From NCBI RefSeq assembly GCF_020991415.1, contig NZ_JAJMOY010000009.1, positions 1 to 64,000 of the forward strand: a stretch of DNA of 64,000 nt, written 5' to 3'. This document shows, piece by piece, positions 35,149 through 43,303 of this stretch. Each line of letters starts with the position of its first letter. Positions within the stretch are counted from its first letter, which is position 1. A program made the position numbers and the translations under genes. The notes under the pieces were generated by a model, which had not been told where the DNA came from, did not search any database, and saw nothing but the letters and a program-made list of their open reading frames with translations. The DNA comes from Flavobacterium sp. ENC. Its GTDB lineage: Bacteria > Bacteroidota > Bacteroidia > Flavobacteriales > Flavobacteriaceae.

Positions 35149-37443
35149 TTACTTCAACTCAAAACCACTTTCCAAACCTGCATCCGAACTTCCTCCCACC
35201 ATGATTTTGAAAGTTCCCGGTTCAATCAGATAATTTCCTTCATTATCATAAAAACCCAGTTCGTTATCTGTTAACGTAAAGGATATTGTTTTGGTTTCCC
35301 CTTTTTTCAAGTCCACTAATTCGAATCCTTTTAATTCTTTTACTGGTCGGATGATGCTGGCAAATTCATCATGAATATACAATTGCACCACTTCTTTTCC
35401 GTCGTAATTTCCGGAGTTGGTCAACTCCACCGAAACCTCAACAGTTTCTCCTTTTGCAAAAGAGGTTTTGTTTACTTTCAGGTTTTTATAATCGAATTTG
35501 GTATAACTCAAACCAAAACCAAACGGAAACTGAGGTGTTTTTTCTACATCGGAATAATGCGACCAAAATACATTTTTATCACTGTCTGTTGGTCTTCCGG
35601 TGCTGTATTTATTGTAGTAAATCGGAACTTGTCCAACATTTCTCGGGAAAGACATCGGCAGTTTCCCACTCGGATTGTAATCGCCGTATAAAACCTGTGC
35701 CACGGCATTTCCGGTTTGGGTTCCTAAATGCCAGGCTTCCACAATGGCCGGAATATGCTCCGCTGCCCACGGAATGGTCAACGGGCGTCCGTTATTTAAA
35801 ACCAAAACGATATTCGGGTTTACTTTATAAATTTCTTCCAGTAATTCCTGTTGAACGCCGGGAAGATCAAGATCGGTTCTGCTGCGGCCTTCCCCACTCT
35901 GAAAACCGTGTTCTCCTAAAACCATTACCACAACGTCTGCTTCTTTTGCCGCTTTTTTAGCGGCTTCAAAACCACTTCTGTCGGTGGTATTCAAAATAAC
36001 TTCCTTTAAGAAAGACGTTTTTCCAACCACCAGATCAGCTCCTTTTTCAAAAGTCAGTTTATTGTCTTTGTACTGCTGCATTCCCTCCAAAACCGAAACG
36101 GCCGTATTGTCATCAGAAGCAATTCTCCAGCTTCCCAAGGGGCTGTTTTTATCATTTGCCAAGGCTCCGATCAGGGCAATTTTTTGTCCGGATTTCTTTA
36201 GCGGAAGCAGGTTTTTATCATTCTTTAAAAGTACAATCGACTTTTTCGCCATATCCAGAACACCTTCATTATTGGCCTTATTTCCGACAACTGCTTTTTC
36301 ACGTTTTTCGTCACAATACAGGTACGGATCATCAAACAGTCCCAATTCAAATTTCACACGCAAAATTCTGCGAACGGCATCATCCAGCAATGCTTCTTTT
36401 ACTTTTCCTTCTTTTACCAAATCAGCCAGCTTTGTCACATATAAGTAGGATTCCATATCCATATCAGAACCGGCTACCACTGCTTTTAGAGTTGCATCGG
36501 CTTCATCTTTAGCATAACCGTGTGCGATCATTTCACGAATGGAAGCATAATCTGAAATTACAAAACCGTCAAACTTCCATTTTCTTTTCAGGATATCTCT
36601 CTGCAGGAAAACATTTCCTGTTGCCGGAACGCCGTTTAAGGTATTGAATGAATTCATAAACGTTCGTACTCCCGCGTCTACGGTCGCTTTAAACGGAGGT
36701 AAAACCGAATTGTACAATTTAGAATTACTGATGTCTACGATATTATATTCTAATCCGGCTTCAACATAACCGTATGCCGCGAAGTGTTTGGCACAGGCCG
36801 CAATCGTATTTACTTTCGCCAAATCGGCAATTGTTTCTCCCTGAAAACCTTTTACTCTTGCATATCCAATTTTACTGCCCAGATACGGGTCTTCTCCTGC
36901 TCCTTCCATGACACGTCCCCAGCGCGCATCGTTCGAAACATCTACGTTGGGGCCAAAAGTCCAGTTAATTCCGGATGCCGAAGCTTCATCTGCTGCAATC
37001 GCTGCCGATTTTTTAATCGCTTCCAGATCCCAGCTTGCTGCTTCTGCCAACGGAATCGGGCTTAATGTTTTATATCCGTGAATGACATCAAATCCAATAA
37101 TCAACGGAATTCCCAAACGGGTTTCTTCTACAGCAATTTTCTGTACGGCACGAACTTCTCTTACACCGCGAACGGTAAGCATCGAACCGACCAGTCCTTT
37201 TCGTAAATGCTCGTATTTCAGCTCGGCTGTTCCGCCTTTAGGAGCGGGTCCCGTAACATCCCAAAAACCATTATACTGATTCATCTGTCCTACTTTCTCC
37301 TCGAGCGTCATTAAGGGCAAAAGCAGGTCGATACGTTGTTCAATTGTTTTGTTTTTATCCAGATATGGTTTTTTCTGTGCATTCATATTTCCAATGGTCA
37401 GCAGGGCAAAAAGCCCAATGGTTATTATTTTTTTTGTATTCAT
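35149..37443 (-). CDS. bglX: GH3 beta-glucosidase/exo-glycosidase (BglX-like)
   Basis: Exported 764-residue family 3 hydrolase. The signal peptide is clear from the ATG at 37443 (MNTKKIITIGLFALL, cleavage after NMNAQ); an upstream in-frame ATG at 37470 would add nine residues. Domains: the N-terminal (beta/alpha)8 barrel with nucleophile Asp298 in GFVISDYAS, the second alpha/beta domain (about 400-600, AEADVVVMVLGEHG), and a C-terminal fibronectin-III-like domain (about 655-750). It is periplasmic in the family and trims non-reducing glucose or mannose from oligosaccharides. Part of its C-terminal coding sequence recurs in the downstream repeat array. Confidence 0.94.
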   Translation of the reverse strand: MNTKKIITIGLFALLTIGNMNAQKKPYLDKNKTIEQRIDLLLPLMTLEEKVGQMNQYNGFWDVTGPAPKGGTAELKYEHLRKGLVGSMLTVRGVREVRAVQKIAVEETRLGIPLIIGFDVIHGYKTLSPIPLAEAASWDLEAIKKSAAIAADEASASGINWTFGPNVDVSNDARWGRVMEGAGEDPYLGSKIGYARVKGFQGETIADLAKVNTIAACAKHFAAYGYVEAGLEYNIVDISNSKLYNSVLPPFKATVDAGVRTFMNSFNTLNGVPATGNVFLQRDILKRKWKFDGFVISDYASIREMIAHGYAKDEADATLKAVVAGSDMDMESYLYVTKLADLVKEGKVKEALLDDAVRRILRVKFELGLFDDPYLYCDEKREKAVVGNKANNEGVLDMAKKSIVLLKNDKNLLPLKKSGQKIALIGALANDKNSPLGSWRIASDDNTAVSVLEGMQQYKDNKLTFEKGADLVVGKTSFLKEVILNTTDRSGFEAAKKAAKEADVVVMVLGEHGFQSGEGRSRTDLDLPGVQQELLEEIYKVNPNIVLVLNNGRPLTIPWAAEHIPAIVEAWHLGTQTGNAVAQVLYGDYNPSGKLPMSFPRNVGQVPIYYNKYSTGRPTDSDKNVFWSHYSDVEKTPQFPFGFGLSYTKFDYKNLKVNKTSFAKGETVEVSVELTNSGNYDGKEVVQLYIHDEFASIIRPVKELKGFELVDLKKGETKTISFTLTDNELGFYDNEGNYLIEPGTFKIMVGGSSDAGLESGFELK

Positions 37444-37475
37444 GATAGTATAATGATCAGATAGTTTCATAATTT

Positions 37476-37563
37476 GGGCGTGTCCCTCCGGGTCGGGCTA
37501 TTCGCTGCAAGTCCTCGCACTTCCTTCGTCAGGCTGTGGGCTTTCCACTACTATCCCTCACGC
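37476..37563 (-). repeat. Dispersed structured element, copy B
   Basis: Read on the minus strand it has GATAGTAGTGGAAAGCC at the left and GCAGCGAATAGCCCGACCC at the right, matching copy A (235-316) in both arms but with an unrelated apical sequence. Extra outer arms GCGTG/CACGC pair. It lies only 33 bases upstream of the GH3 start, within its probable 5' leader. Confidence 0.6.
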
Positions 37564-37619
37564 GAATGGGTAATGAGATCATTTTGTTTTTTTTAAGAGC
37601 TATTCCAATTTCCTCAATC

Positions 37620-37719
37620 TTGTCCTCCTGAGGAACAAGGATCACACTAGAAACTCCGCACAAATAATCGTAAATCCTTGTCGAATTATGAGTGTGATTT
37701 CTTTTCCGTCGAAATGACA
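37620..37719. repeat. Degenerate palindromic element, second copy
   Basis: The arms TGTCCTCCTGAGGAACAAGG (left) and TTTCTTTTCCGTCGAAATGA (right), both bounded by ATCACACT/AGTGTGAT, form an imperfect inverted repeat of the same family as 28346-28433. Confidence 0.7.
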
Positions 37720-37798
37720 AAAATGCGATAAAACAACAAAAAAACCAGTGCCAATCTGTTTAAACCTGTAAACCCGTGGGCAAAAATCTAAAATCTTC

Positions 37799-39178
37799 TT
37801 ACTCCGTAATAAAACAGGATGCCGGCAAATTGGCTTTATTAAACAAATCCGATTGTGTTGTATTGCCCCAGGCAAAACGAGCTTTTACCGGAACCGTAAC
37901 TTTTTTACTTGTCAAAATCACCTGATTGTTTTTAATCGAAGCTTCTGCGGTGTAAAAGATTCCATCGGCTCCGGCCAATTCGAATTGATTTGAGATTTTA
38001 TTTTTGAAATACAATCCGTCAGCGTAATCCAACGAAACTATTCCTTTGTTTTTCTCCACCTTAAAAGTTTTGTAAAGCGGTCCGTTTACCAAATTAGAAT
38101 TGGTTTTATAAGTAGCGGCCAAAGCCAGATTTGCCAGACGAATTCCGACATCTTTTTTATTCTTTGGATGAATATCGATCGTATCCGAAATATCGCTTAT
38201 GACCACCATTCCGGTATTCGAAACTTCTTTCAGTAGTTTTCTTTGGGAATCTCTCACTATAACATTTGAGAAATTATTGCTGCCTGTTTTATAAGGCGCG
38301 ATCTGTACGTAATAAAAAGGAAAGTCATCCTGCCAGGCTTTTCTCCACGAAGTAATCAAAGCCGAAAGTGTCTTGTCATAAACGGCAGAACCCACATTCG
38401 ATTCGCCCTGATACCAGAGTGTTCCGGCAATTTTAAATCCGGCGAAAGGGTAAATCATGGCGTTGTAGGCACGGCCGGGCTGCCTTGGTCCGTATTCCTG
38501 CTCGTTCAGTTTTTTGGCATTTTCCAATAAAAGAGGATCATTATTCACCACTTCTTCCGGCATCCAGATTTCAGCGGGAGTTCCGCCCCAATTCGAGGAA
38601 ATTAAACCGATCGGAACATTTTTTAAATCTTCCCTTAAACGCTTCGCAAAAAAGTAGCCGACAGCGCTGAAATTTTTCATGGTTTCCAGAGTCGATTCGG
38701 TCCAGTTCCCCAATAGGTTATTTTGTGGAGTGGTCGCGGTTAATTTCGGAACGGTAAAAAACCGGATATTCGGATTCGTGGCATTTTTTGCTTCTTCCTC
38801 GCCATTATCAATTCCCCAGCTGACCGACATTTCCATATTCGATTGTCCGGAACAAACCCAGACTTCACCGATTAAAATATTCTTCAAAACCACTTCATTG
38901 TAGCCTTTTATCGAAATGGTGAAGGGTCCGCCGGCCTCGGGCGTTTTTATTTTCAGTTCCCATTGTGCCTGATTGTTCGCCACCACTTTATATTCCTGAT
39001 GGTTCCAGCTGCTAACTAATCTGATTTCTTCTTTAGGATTGGCCCAGCCCCAAATTTTAACTTCGGAATTGCGCTGTAAAACCATATTATCACCAAAAAT
39101 ATTCGGAAGGGAAACGTTTGCCATCATAGTAGTGGAAATCAACAGAAAGAAAGCAAACTTAAATATATTATTTTTCAT
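37799..39178 (-). CDS. SASA-domain carbohydrate acetylesterase
   Basis: Exported 459-residue SGNH-type esterase annotated in its family as sialate O-acetylesterase; in this context it probably removes acetyl groups from mannan. The signal peptide (LLISTTMMA) precedes a beta-sandwich (about 22-100). The catalytic serine lies in VWVCSGQSNMEMS, with further blocks SSNWGGTPAEIWMP and WYQGESNV, and the His/Asp site is near DTIDIHPKNKKDVG. Its first codons overlap the end of the upstream CE2-type gene by 11 bases, so the two are translationally coupled. Confidence 0.92.
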   Translation of the reverse strand: MKNNIFKFAFFLLISTTMMANVSLPNIFGDNMVLQRNSEVKIWGWANPKEEIRLVSSWNHQEYKVVANNQAQWELKIKTPEAGGPFTISIKGYNEVVLKNILIGEVWVCSGQSNMEMSVSWGIDNGEEEAKNATNPNIRFFTVPKLTATTPQNNLLGNWTESTLETMKNFSAVGYFFAKRLREDLKNVPIGLISSNWGGTPAEIWMPEEVVNNDPLLLENAKKLNEQEYGPRQPGRAYNAMIYPFAGFKIAGTLWYQGESNVGSAVYDKTLSALITSWRKAWQDDFPFYYVQIAPYKTGSNNFSNVIVRDSQRKLLKEVSNTGMVVISDISDTIDIHPKNKKDVGIRLANLALAATYKTNSNLVNGPLYKTFKVEKNKGIVSLDYADGLYFKNKISNQFELAGADGIFYTAEASIKNNQVILTSKKVTVPVKARFAWGNTTQSDLFNKANLPASCFITE

Positions 39179-40262
39179 TTAGCAATTTTTTTAAAACCGG
39201 AGCATAGGCATCTGCCATCACTTTTTGGTCTGCAACATCGGGATGCCCTAAACAGCCTTTTGGAGTCATAGGCTTAAATTTGAAAATAACAATCGGCTTA
39301 TGCGTTTTATCCTCTTTAAAAGCATCTTTAATTTTGTTCAGGCAATCTTCAAACAGAATTCCCTTTTCACCGCCAACCATAGGACTGTTGGTAATGACTA
39401 TTTGTGCTTTTGGATTGTGCTTATAGAGCATTTTTATAAAATCAATATAGTTCGAAATATATTTCCCGGCGTTAAAAGGCAGGCGTTCTTTTTTTCCGTC
39501 TCCTCCCGAAAAGTCATTGGTTCCTAAAGCAATACTGATAATATCCGGCTGAAAAGCAAAATCATATTTAGGTTTGGAAGGATCTTTTATTAAGTACAAA
39601 TTCCCGTATAAGTCAGGCATAATACCTTCTTCTTTATTTTCATCATTCCAGTTTCTGTACATTCCGATTCCGGAAACAGAACTCATAAGATAGGCTGCAC
39701 CAATTGCTCTGGAGAGAACCGGCCCGTAAGCATAATACCCATTATGATGATCGAAATATTCCCCTTTATCACAAGGGACATCCGAATCGTCACTGGCCGC
39801 GCCACACGTTATGGAATCTCCAATAAATTCAATTTTCTTTTTCTTTTTTGACGCAATAGGAGCCAGTTTGGCCGTGGTTCCGGCAAATAAAACATTTCCG
39901 CTTTGGGCTTCCGTATTTTTATAAATGGTAAGATTATGCACTTTTTTATTCGAAGTAATTTGTATCGGAAAAGATTGTGCAGCACCTTTTTCAATTCTTA
40001 ATTTCCCCATATACTTGCCGTCCAAAACCAGCGCCACATAATTATGATGTTCGTAGGCATCCACACTTTGCAGGGAAACCGAACAGGTATTACCGGTAAA
40101 ATTGAAAGATACCGAAGAAGCGGTTCCAATAAGAATGACGTTATTGTCCTGAAGTTTATCGACCCGGCCTTCGTAAAGAAAGGTGTTACTTTTATTTTGT
40201 GAAGTCGAAACAACCCCAATCAGCAAAAACAAAATGAAAAGCGGTATTTTTTTGAGAAACAT
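39168..40262 (-). CDS. CE2-type acetylesterase
   Basis: Exported 364-residue esterase (signal peptide LIGVVSTSQ) with the two-domain layout of carbohydrate esterase family 2. An N-terminal jelly-roll domain (about 22-135; YEGRVDKLQDNNVILIGTAS) precedes an SGNH hydrolase domain with the catalytic serine in IEFIGDSITCG, the ALGTNDFSG block and the histidine in GHPDVADQ. CE2 enzymes deacetylate xylan and glucomannan. Acetylated glucomannan is the natural target in a mannan-centred region. It is the first gene of the esterase pair and overlaps the SASA gene by 11 bases. Confidence 0.92.
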   Translation of the reverse strand: MFLKKIPLFILFLLIGVVSTSQNKSNTFLYEGRVDKLQDNNVILIGTASSVSFNFTGNTCSVSLQSVDAYEHHNYVALVLDGKYMGKLRIEKGAAQSFPIQITSNKKVHNLTIYKNTEAQSGNVLFAGTTAKLAPIASKKKKKIEFIGDSITCGAASDDSDVPCDKGEYFDHHNGYYAYGPVLSRAIGAAYLMSSVSGIGMYRNWNDENKEEGIMPDLYGNLYLIKDPSKPKYDFAFQPDIISIALGTNDFSGGDGKKERLPFNAGKYISNYIDFIKMLYKHNPKAQIVITNSPMVGGEKGILFEDCLNKIKDAFKEDKTHKPIVIFKFKPMTPKGCLGHPDVADQKVMADAYAPVLKKLLNEK

Positions 40263-40454
40263 AATTTATCTGTTAAAATATAAATGAGATTCACAAAGAT
40301 ACCGGAACTAAAGCGATCAAAAAGATACTAAAACGTCAAAAAGCAATAAAAAAACACCATATCCGTTTCTTATTGTTTATTTACGGCTTCCACAGATAAC
40401 GGCTTTGATTTTACAAAGCAACAGTCTACCTTTAGCAATTAAACCTGTCTTCTT

Positions 40455-40967
40455 ATGAAATTCCCTCTTTATATCGTATTTGGCTTTTCAATTTTATTTC
40501 TTTCTTTTTGTGAAAAAGAAAATAAAACCGTCCATCCGGTCCTTTCAAAAAAAGAAAAAAGTCAAATTGCTGACCGGGATTCTATAATTGATTACGCCAA
40601 AAAATACCTTGGGACTCCGTATCTGTATGCCGGAAATGATCCTCAAAAAGGATTCGACTGTTCCGGATTTGTGAGTTATGTTTTTAAGAATTTTGATGTC
40701 AGCTTACCCAGAAGTTCCAATAGTTATAAAAACCTCGGAGTAGCACTGGCTCCTGAAGATTTTAAGGTGGGGGATATTTTGGTTTTTTACGGTTATAAAG
40801 ACAGGACAGTTGTCGGGCACCTTGGCATTATCTGCGAAGCCGACGGCATGCACTCCAAATTCATACATGCCTCTTCCGGAAAAGTGAATAGCGTAACGAT
40901 TACGGCATTAGATACCGAACACTATACCAAACGTTTTTATAAATGTATTGATGTTTTATCGAAATAG
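40455..40967 (+). CDS. NlpC/P60 (C40) peptidoglycan endopeptidase, lipoprotein
   Basis: A 170-residue cysteine peptidase that cleaves D-gamma-Glu-diaminopimelate links in wall peptides. The signal peptide carries lipobox FLSFCEKE. The catalytic dyad is visible as Cys69 in GFDCSGFVSYVF and His in VVGHLGIIC, with a third polar residue in HASSGKV. SLPRSSNSYKNLG is typical of the family. It is convergent with the L,D-transpeptidase gene at 40992, with only 24 bases between the stop codons. Confidence 0.93.
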   Translation: MKFPLYIVFGFSILFLSFCEKENKTVHPVLSKKEKSQIADRDSIIDYAKKYLGTPYLYAGNDPQKGFDCSGFVSYVFKNFDVSLPRSSNSYKNLGVALAPEDFKVGDILVFYGYKDRTVVGHLGIICEADGMHSKFIHASSGKVNSVTITALDTEHYTKRFYKCIDVLSK

Positions 40968-40991
40968 AGAAGTCTTTCTTGCCTGTGTAAC

Positions 40992-42581
40992 TTATTCTTC
41001 GGTCAGTAATTTGATCAGGCTTTCGTCTCTGCTGTACACATCGTTATAGAAATTCAATTTTCCTTCCCGGTCTACCCAGGCCGTAAAATAACCGATATAA
41101 ACGGGCACTTTCTTTTTTAGCGTATACCAGCTTTCTTTACCGGCATGCATGGCCTTATCAATTCGTGCGGGCGTCCATTTCGGATCATTCTTTAATAGTT
41201 CAATCGCTAATTCCCTCGGTTTTGCCACACGCACACAGCCATGACTAAAAGCCCTGTTTTCTCTTTCAAACAAACTTTTCGCAGGTGTATCATGCAGGTA
41301 GATGTTATTTGAATTTGGAAATAAAAACTTTACCAGACCAAGTGAATTATTTATGCCCGGTGCTTGTCGAACGGCACCATTGTTCCATTCCAAATGTTTT
41401 TCGGCCAGATAATTTTTGTTTTTAGCCATACCGGGTTTGATCTCCTTATTGATAATACTTTGAGGCACGTTCCAATACGGGCTGAAAACAATATTATTCA
41501 TCATACCGCTGAAAATAACCGTTTTGGTCATGGCTTTTCCAACCACAACGGCTGAAACAAAACTGATTTCATGATTGCGAATCAGATACAGTCTAAACTC
41601 AGGAATGTTGACTTCGATATATTCCTTTCCTTTTTCCAGTTCGGGGTCAATCCATCGGCAGCGCTCCATGTTTACTATAATGGTTTTGATCCTGTCGGCA
41701 ACCGGAACATTCAGTTCTTCAATATGTTCTTTTAAAATGACATTCTTAGGCGTTTTTCCGTGATGGATTTCATAATCTTTCATTGCCGCAATTAAAGTCG
41801 AATCGCAAACAGCACTTTTGTTGTTTTCTTTTAGTTCGCCCGTTACCGCAAGCCTTTCTCTGATCTGCGCTATTGCAACTGCGGAATCACCTGTTTTAAA
41901 ATTTTTAAAATCTTCGCCGACGTCAATTGTTTTCCAGCCTCCTTTTTTCTCAATTTCGCGATATTTTTTAAGCACATCACGGAGTTTGTAATACTGACTG
42001 AACATTTTACTCTTATTATCATCATTGATCGTGGCATGTTCGAAAATAGAATCTGAAAAAACCTGATAATTTACTTTTTTACGGGGTAAAAGCCATTGCA
42101 AAGAGGTTGATGTTTTTTCGTCTACACCGCTAAATACTTTTTCAGCATAATAGAAATATAAGTTTGTAATCATCAGATCGGTATCTATCTTAGATAATTT
42201 ATTGTCTGAAATACGTTCAAAAATGGGAGTGATTTTTTCATTATACGGAAAATTGGCTTTCAGTCCTTCTTCTTCCAGGCCTTTATATTTATTGAATAAA
42301 GTACTTCCAAATTCAACGATTCCTTTATTATCCAGCCAAAGCTGAGTAGCACCTTTTTTCTTATAAAGGGCTAAAACATCTCCCTGAAATTTAACTAATT
42401 TCGGATACGTCTGGTAAAATTTAGAAATATCGGTGCTGTCAATGGGAATTTTAAGTTCGGGAACTACCTGCTCAGCAGTATTTTTTGGGTTGTCTTCCTT
42501 GTCACTGGATTTAGAATTACAGGAAATAACCGTAAAAAACAGCATCAATGCGGCAAGCGGATACAAAATTTTCATATTCAT
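40992..42581 (-). CDS. L,D-transpeptidase (YcbB-like), lipoprotein
   Basis: Predicted periplasmic peptidoglycan cross-linking enzyme of 529 residues. The signal peptide has lipobox VISCNSK. A helical scaffold domain (about 60-250) is followed by a peptidoglycan-binding-like segment (GDSAVAIAQIRERL) and the YkuD catalytic domain with His447 and Cys449 in FSHGCVRVAKP; FSPYWNVPQSI is another family block. The chosen ATG at 42581 gives a standard signal peptide; an ATG six bases downstream is equally possible, and the upstream TTG at 42629 is rejected. It lies downstream of the DUF1573 gene on the same strand. Confidence 0.93.
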   Translation of the reverse strand: MNMKILYPLAALMLFFTVISCNSKSSDKEDNPKNTAEQVVPELKIPIDSTDISKFYQTYPKLVKFQGDVLALYKKKGATQLWLDNKGIVEFGSTLFNKYKGLEEEGLKANFPYNEKITPIFERISDNKLSKIDTDLMITNLYFYYAEKVFSGVDEKTSTSLQWLLPRKKVNYQVFSDSIFEHATINDDNKSKMFSQYYKLRDVLKKYREIEKKGGWKTIDVGEDFKNFKTGDSAVAIAQIRERLAVTGELKENNKSAVCDSTLIAAMKDYEIHHGKTPKNVILKEHIEELNVPVADRIKTIIVNMERCRWIDPELEKGKEYIEVNIPEFRLYLIRNHEISFVSAVVVGKAMTKTVIFSGMMNNIVFSPYWNVPQSIINKEIKPGMAKNKNYLAEKHLEWNNGAVRQAPGINNSLGLVKFLFPNSNNIYLHDTPAKSLFERENRAFSHGCVRVAKPRELAIELLKNDPKWTPARIDKAMHAGKESWYTLKKKVPVYIGYFTAWVDREGKLNFYNDVYSRDESLIKLLTEE

Positions 42582-42670
42582 ATTTTTACTAAAAATAAAC
42601 AAGTTTTTACAAAAACATCCTTTTTGCAAAAAAATAAATCCCTGCTTAAAACAATATTATCGACAAAAAA

Positions 42671-42699
42671 AACTCCGGATACATTACATATCCGGAGTT
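42671..42699 (-). terminator. Intrinsic terminator after the DUF1573 gene
   Basis: AACTCCGGATA/TATCCGGAGTT stem with a seven-base loop and an eight-T run on the minus strand. It separates the DUF1573 gene from the L,D-transpeptidase. Confidence 0.85.
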
Positions 42700-42727
42700 T
42701 TCCCCTTTATAATCTCAACCTTTTATT

Positions 42728-43141
42728 TTAGATCACCGTTCCTTTTAAAGTAAGGACTTTCGGTGTTGTTTCTGCGCTTGTAGTTACTGTAACGGTTTTA
42801 GTAAATCCGCCTTTATTAGCTGCATTGTAAGTGGCAGTCACCTTAGCCGATTTACCAGGTAAAATTGGCTCTTTGGTATAATCTGTTGCTGTGCAGCCAC
42901 ATGATCCCTGAACACTCGTAATGACAACCGATGTTTTTCCGGTATTTTTAAATTCATACACAATTGCTTTTGGAGTTCCTTGTGGAATCTGACCAACATC
43001 AATTGTTTCTGCTTTCCACACAATTGTAGTCGCTGTAGTTTCTGTTTTTACAGTAGAAACTAATGTTTTTACCGGTGCAATTGCTGAAAAGGACATTAAT
43101 CCTAAGGCTAAAGCCAACATTGAAATTTTAATAATTTTCAT
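42728..43141 (-). CDS. Secreted DUF1573 protein
   Basis: A 137-residue exported protein (signal peptide GLMSFSA) made of a single Ig-like DUF1573 domain. The diagnostic block is ITSVQGSCGCTATDYT, with the CGC motif near residue 82, followed by PGKSAKVTATYNA and a C-terminal LKGTVI. The family is abundant in Bacteroidota, and its biochemical role is not established. The gene has its own -7 box and its own terminator, so it is probably a strongly expressed single-gene unit. Confidence 0.93.
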   Translation of the reverse strand: MKIIKISMLALALGLMSFSAIAPVKTLVSTVKTETTATTIVWKAETIDVGQIPQGTPKAIVYEFKNTGKTSVVITSVQGSCGCTATDYTKEPILPGKSAKVTATYNAANKGGFTKTVTVTTSAETTPKVLTLKGTVI

Positions 43142-43181
43142 CGTTTTTTATTTAAATGGTTAATGGTTACATTTTATATTT

Positions 43182-43189
43182 CAAAGGTA
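43182..43189 (-). promoter_or_regulatory. Putative -7 box of the DUF1573 gene
   Basis: On the minus strand TACCTTTG matches TAnnTTTG, 41 bases before the ATG. No convincing -33 TTTG is seen at standard spacing. Confidence 0.45.
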
Positions 43190-43303
43190 CTTTGTAAGAA
43201 TCCAATGTCATGTTAAGCGGTTTCAAATGTTTGTTAATGACCTGTTAATGGGTGTTTTTAATTTAAATTTTGATTAATATTACACCTGTAAATCCTATTT
43301 CTC

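Larger units (their letters stand above)
37444..37798. other. Spacer upstream of GH3 filled by two dispersed repeats
   Basis: This 355-base spacer between the SASA-esterase gene stop and the GH3 start carries structured element copy B (37476-37563) and a palindromic element (37620-37719). I see no gene in it. GH3 may therefore have its own promoter or depend on read-through across both elements. Confidence 0.7.

Noticed and set aside
35454-36512. Long antisense ORFs opposite GH3
   Set aside because: They lie wholly inside the GH3 coding region, whose family motifs are intact on the minus strand.
37529-37875. Small minus-strand ORFs upstream of GH3
   Set aside because: They are formed by two dispersed repeat elements and the end of the SASA gene.
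42582-42629. TTG-started extension of the L,D-transpeptidase
   Set aside because: It places 16 residues before a normal lipoprotein signal peptide.
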